NCBI GenBank assembly: GCA_013286765.1
Contig: JABDFB010000023.1
Coordinates: 1-27,493, forward strand
Length of the DNA stretch: 27,493 bases
Source of the DNA: Deltaproteobacteria bacterium
GTDB lineage: Bacteria; Bdellovibrionota; UBA1018
Reading direction: 5' to 3'
Part shown: piece after piece, positions 24,504-27,493 of the stretch
Layout of the letters: every line of letters begins with the position of its first letter
Numbering within the stretch: position 1 is the stretch's first letter
Notes under the pieces: model-generated
What the model was told of the DNA's origin: nothing
The model's database searches: none
What the model saw: the letters and a program-made list of their open reading frames with translations, nothing else
Position numbers and translations under genes: made by a program

Positions 24504-25781
24504 CTATTGCTGACTTAAAGAATCAATTACAGGGTCCGCAGTCCTGGGTAATGACTCTCCTGCGTCAAAGACTTTGCCAATATTTTCAGATAGTTCGCGG
24601 GGAAATAAAACTGTGAAATTTTTGTTGGTTACTCCCACTGTTTTTTCCTGGCTGAGCGCCCTCGGACCCTGGTGATTGTAGTTAAAAATAACCGATTTAG
24701 GATTAGAAACTTGCAACCGAATGATATCTTTAGCGCGTAAAACTAAAATCTTACCTTTTCGAACAATGAATTTACGCACAGGTCTGTCGTCAACCTGATA
24801 GCGAACCCAGGTATCAGCTAAAATATTGAAAATCGCCTTATGATGAAGGTCCTCGGGTTTTAGATCTAATCCCGAATCGAGAGGATCTATCGGATTTGAT
24901 TCGGGTTTTGCACTGGCTTCCAATTTCGGATCCAGCTTTGGATCCAGCTTAGGATCTAGTTTAGGATCAGGCTTTGGCATTTCTGCCACTTTATTCTCAG
25001 GAGGTTCGGTTTTTTTTGGAAAAACTATCGGTGCAATCTGAACAATAGGAACAGCTGGAACGGAATAAGACCCAGTCTTTTCTGGAGGGGGGTCTTTTGA
25101 ATCCGCAGGCTCGGTTCGATTAGATGCATTGGCAGGCGGACTAGTGGAATCCGCATGCGGACTACTTTCAGCTTGAGCAACAGCGCCATCGCCCGCGTTG
25201 GAAGCAGGTTTATCGGTGGACCCCGCAGTGGACTTTGCTCCTGATGAAGTTCCGGAAGCAGGAGTGGACGCAGTAATATTAGGTTGTGAATTACCTGGTG
25301 AGTTCGTTTGCGGACCAGTTTGGGCGTTCGCAGGCTCACCCGGCTTAGGTGTCGTCGCTCGTAGTTTCTCAAGTTGAGTATGCCGATGGTGTTTAAGAGT
25401 AGGCTTGAGGATCAATAGTCCCAAACCACCAAAGATAACAAAACAACAAATCGCGATTAAAAGAAACGTTCGACTCTGCTGTTCACCATCTTTTCTTTCA
25501 AAAGCATAGCCAATGTGGCCTGTTTCTTTGCTCGCCCGTTGCCCTACTTTTTTAGCAATAAAATCACTATACTTTGAAATGATTTCTTTTGAATCGAGCC
25601 CTAAAAATCGACAGTACGAAATCACAAAACCGCGAATAAATGGTTTTGCTGGTAAAGTAGAGTAGTCGTCGGCCTCCAAAGCATGTAGCAACCGAACGCC
25701 AATCTTGGTTGCTGAAGCAACTTGATCAACGGTTAACCCTTTTTTTTCACGCTCCTGACGTAGGAGCTCGCCCAAAGTCAT
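24504..25781 (-). CDS. rodZ: RodZ-like cytoskeletal HTH membrane protein
   Basis: 425 residues with the RodZ order. Residues 1-70 are a helix-turn-helix domain (LGELLRQEREKKGLTVDQVA, TKIGVRLLHALEADDYSTLP, FIRGFVISYCRFLGLD). Residues about 104-127 are one membrane helix (TFLLIAICCFVIFGGLGLLI). A long periplasmic Pro/Ser/Thr/Ala-rich region (about 135-310) includes tandem DPKL units. Residues about 315-405 are a DUF4115-type domain (ILADTWVRYQVDDRPVRKFI, VLRAKDIIRLQVSN). RodZ anchors MreB filaments to the envelope and guides cell-wall elongation. The gene lies 15 bp after the PilF-like lipoprotein gene, the same order as pilF-rodZ in many proteobacteria. Its usual neighbour ispG is not downstream here. 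Confidence 0.88.
   Translation of the reverse strand: MTLGELLRQEREKKGLTVDQVASATKIGVRLLHALEADDYSTLPAKPFIRGFVISYCRFLGLDSKEIISKYSDFIAKKVGQRASKETGHIGYAFERKDGEQQSRTFLLIAICCFVIFGGLGLLILKPTLKHHRHTQLEKLRATTPKPGEPANAQTGPQTNSPGNSQPNITASTPASGTSSGAKSTAGSTDKPASNAGDGAVAQAESSPHADSTSPPANASNRTEPADSKDPPPEKTGSYSVPAVPIVQIAPIVFPKKTEPPENKVAEMPKPDPKLDPKLDPKLDPKLEASAKPESNPIDPLDSGLDLKPEDLHHKAIFNILADTWVRYQVDDRPVRKFIVRKGKILVLRAKDIIRLQVSNPKSVIFNYNHQGPRALSQEKTVGVTNKNFTVLFPRELSENIGKVFDAGESLPRTADPVIDSLSQQ
24924..24971. repeat. 12-bp tandem repeat in rodZ (DPKL units)
   Basis: About four copies of a 12-base unit like GGATCCAGCTTT (plus strand) code for repeated Asp-Pro-Lys-Leu in the periplasmic linker of RodZ. Copies differ at a few third positions, so the expansion is not brand new. 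Change in copy number keeps the frame and alters linker length. Confidence 0.8.
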
Positions 25782-25796
25782 GTTTTATCCCCGTTG

Positions 25797-26581
25797 TTAA
25801 GGCAAGTACTTGAGATGATCCACTGCCCTATCTGCCAATTTAGTATTTGGATGTTGCTTTTGAATATCAAGAAATGTTTTCCTGGCTTTATCATACTGCT
25901 TACTCTGTTCATAGGCTATCCCTAAAGACAGTCGCGCCTCTCCATAATCAGCGCAAAGATGCCGGGTGGCAAGATCATAGTCGCTGATAGCCTCTGAAAA
26001 ACGCCTTTGTCTCAATCGAATATGCCCACGGAAATGATAAGCAATACAAGACTTATTCGGTGATTCTTGAATAGCGCGATTAAGAAAAGCTTCTGAATGA
26101 ACGTAGTCCCCTTTCTTAAATTTCAAGAGCCCTAAATTCGTCCAAGCCTTATAGGTCTCTCGGTAAAGACGATCCGTAGCGGCCGCCATGAGGTATTTGG
26201 GTGCTTCATCATATTTATCCGCATCCATCAGAAGCTTTCCTAAAGTATTATTTGCATCAGAATAGTTTGGCTTCAATTGAACGGCGTGTCGGGCTGCTTC
26301 AAGTGCTCCTGGCAGATCCTTTTTAGTATAGAGAGCAATTGCTTTGGAATGATAAATTTCAGGCAGATTTGGATCTTCTAATTCTGCTAGGCCCCAGTAG
26401 GGTCTCCTTCGACTAGGGCTCCGTTTGCAATTTCTACTTGGAGACGCGCTTTTTCCGTGGCTGTAAGCTCCTTCGGTGGTGGAGCAATTTCTTCGTGGGC
26501 ACAACCGCCACCTGCAAGAGTTAAGAAAACGATTGAAGTCCACAAATAGATTTTTTTGCTGATTCTGAAATTAATGATCAT
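25797..26581 (-). pseudogene. PilF/PilW-like TPR lipoprotein gene with a frameshift
   Basis: The 5' part starts at ATG 26581 and reads a lipoprotein signal (IYLWTSIVFLTLAGGGC, lipid-bearing C27), then EIAPPPKELTATEKARLQVE and GALVEGDPTGA before TAG at 26387-26389. In the next frame the protein continues LAELEDPNLPEIYHSKAIAL through several tetratricopeptide repeats to the stop at 25797. Adding one base near 26391 (inside GGGGCC on the minus strand) restores DPTGALAELEDP, exactly the bridge expected. PilF/PilW-type lipoproteins help assemble type IV pilus secretin, and the position before rodZ is the usual one. Either the gene was lost recently or one base is missing from the assembly. An alternative start at 26543 gives a basic N-terminus that looks like out-of-frame reading. 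Confidence 0.8.
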
Positions 26582-26621
26582 CTCTATTTAAATTAGAAGG
26601 CAAATCGATTTGTGTCAAAGG

Positions 26622-27493
26622 TTACGTCAGGCAAACCTTCTTTGTGAGCAAGGCCACCGATTCCACATGGTATGTTTGGGGAAATAAATCAAGAATCATT
26701 AAATTACCTAGCGACCAGCCACGCTTAATCCATCGCGAAATATCGCGCACAAAGGAATCAGGATCGCATCCAACAAATACTATTTCATTCACACTAAGAT
26801 TCTCTAATGCTGCTGCAATTTCCCGGAAGTCCTCTGCCAAGCCCTCTCGTGGAGGATCTATAATAGCGGAAGCAAAGGAAGCGACTTCGGAACCGGCCGT
26901 CCTCGCTTGTGTCTGTTTCAAAAGCCATGTAATTACACTCTCTCGATGTAAATAAAAATGTTCCGGTAGACCTAGGGTCCTCGCTCTCGGCGCACCAAGA
27001 TCGATGCAATGGATTTCGCGCATCTGCGCAGCTAAGGTCAGAGAGAGATTTCCTGAGCCTCCATAGAGATCATACAGAATCGAGTTCCCGTGAATGTGGT
27101 TGGCTACCCACTGTTTCAGTTTTTCATTCTGTTCGTCGTGAATTTGCCGAAACCCTCCGGACGAATGCTTAGAATTCCAGGTTTTGCGAATGCTACCGTC
27201 CGGCAGAACTTCGATTTCGACTTTGTAAGGTCTGTTTAAACGAGCTCCTTCTTTCTGCGTTTCGTCCCAAATTTTGTTTATTTCAGATCGCGCTATATAA
27301 CAGCGCTTCGCAGGAACGACTTCGCGACTCTGTGGGCGAAAAAAACCCATCCCGTTTTTATCGCCTCTGAGCTGGACCCGATTTCGATATTCCCATATTT
27401 GTTCGGCAGGCAGTAGATCGACATCGGCCGGTGCTTCTACTTTTACCCGCGCCAGCGCATGGCGAACGCCCCTTACTTTGGTTTCCCATTGAA
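26622..27493 (-). CDS. TrmA/RlmD-type RNA uracil-C5 methyltransferase (5' end outside window)
   Basis: The frame is open to the window edge, so the N-terminus is missing; visible residues begin around QWETKVRGVRHALARV. EYRNRVQL, then GMGFFRPQSREVV, is the family's central segment. The SAM site follows (LYDLYGGSGNLSLTLA). The catalytic part has IDPPREGL and FVGCDPDSFVRDIS, in which the nucleophilic Cys (usually SCNP) is kept as GCDP. The C-terminus HVESVALLTK has the general-base Glu of the HVE motif. The enzyme methylates uracil in tRNA or 23S rRNA. Whether an N-terminal TRAM domain or iron-sulfur cysteines are present cannot be seen, so TrmA, RlmC and RlmD cannot be told apart. The ATG at 27348-27350 is internal. 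Confidence 0.9.
   Translation of the reverse strand, partial: QWETKVRGVRHALARVKVEAPADVDLLPAEQIWEYRNRVQLRGDKNGMGFFRPQSREVVPAKRCYIARSEINKIWDETQKEGARLNRPYKVEIEVLPDGSIRKTWNSKHSSGGFRQIHDEQNEKLKQWVANHIHGNSILYDLYGGSGNLSLTLAAQMREIHCIDLGAPRARTLGLPEHFYLHRESVITWLLKQTQARTAGSEVASFASAIIDPPREGLAEDFREIAAALENLSVNEIVFVGCDPDSFVRDISRWIKRGWSLGNLMILDLFPQTYHVESVALLTKKVCLT

Noticed and set aside
26387..26400. Programmed ribosomal frameshifting in the PilF-like gene
   Set aside because: No slippery heptamer with a following structure was seen, and lipoproteins of this family are not known to use it; mutation or assembly error is simpler.
1..27493. tRNA, rRNA genes and CRISPR arrays
   Set aside because: Scanned for TTC-A/G-A-type T-arms with acceptor stems and for regularly spaced repeats; nothing convincing was found.

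Overview
The window is a gene-dense chromosomal stretch of a Gram-negative bacterium. An envelope with two membranes is shown by a LolA lipoprotein carrier, an LptF/LptG-family LPS permease, a lipobox cytochrome and an outer-membrane-type barrel. The gene mix (SMC, YajQ, RimO, QueG, a split two-subunit transketolase, RodZ next to a PilF-like TPR lipoprotein, moderate GC content) suggests the Bdellovibrionota / former Deltaproteobacteria. That placement is inference; there is no rRNA or other decisive marker.

Layout. 1-6312 (+): the 3' part of smc, overlapping lolA, then a yajQ-rimO-queG run. 6316-8953 (-): a redoxin-like protein with a DipZ-like C-terminal domain, downstream of a DHA2-type MFS exporter. 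9031-11989 (+): transketolase N and C subunits, then a zinc-type medium-chain dehydrogenase. 12092-14977 (+): an exported ankyrin-repeat protein ending in a RelE/HigB-like domain, an Mpo1-like (DUF962) membrane protein and a small cyclic-nucleotide-binding protein. 14978-15409 holds only an eroded short-chain dehydrogenase. 15410-17544: a two-gene cytochrome unit (-) divergent from a YceI protein (+). 17531-18715: an IS607-type serine recombinase fragment, trmL, and a decayed second copy of the RelE-like domain. 18809-21730 (-): asnS and a leucyl aminopeptidase. 21780-24303 (+): a polyprenyl-phosphate sugar transferase overlapping lptF/G. 24304-24503: an AT-rich convergent gap with three DnaA-box sequences in one orientation. 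24504-27493 (-): rodZ, a frameshifted PilF-like lipoprotein gene, and a TrmA/RlmD-type RNA methyltransferase running off the window.

Most genes are housekeeping: chromosome organisation, translation and tRNA modification, envelope building, central carbon metabolism. The accessory part is 12.1-18.7 kb. There the RelE-like module occurs twice in opposite orientation. One copy is fused to a secreted ankyrin protein whose last four residues are KDEL; the other is a broken stand-alone gene. The two copies also share about 38 bp of non-coding sequence downstream of the stop codon, so a cassette longer than the reading frame was duplicated. The recombinase fragment and the dehydrogenase remnant lie between the copies, which marks the segment as a site of past gain and loss.

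No tRNA, rRNA or CRISPR array was seen. All family assignments rest on motifs read by eye; no database search was run.
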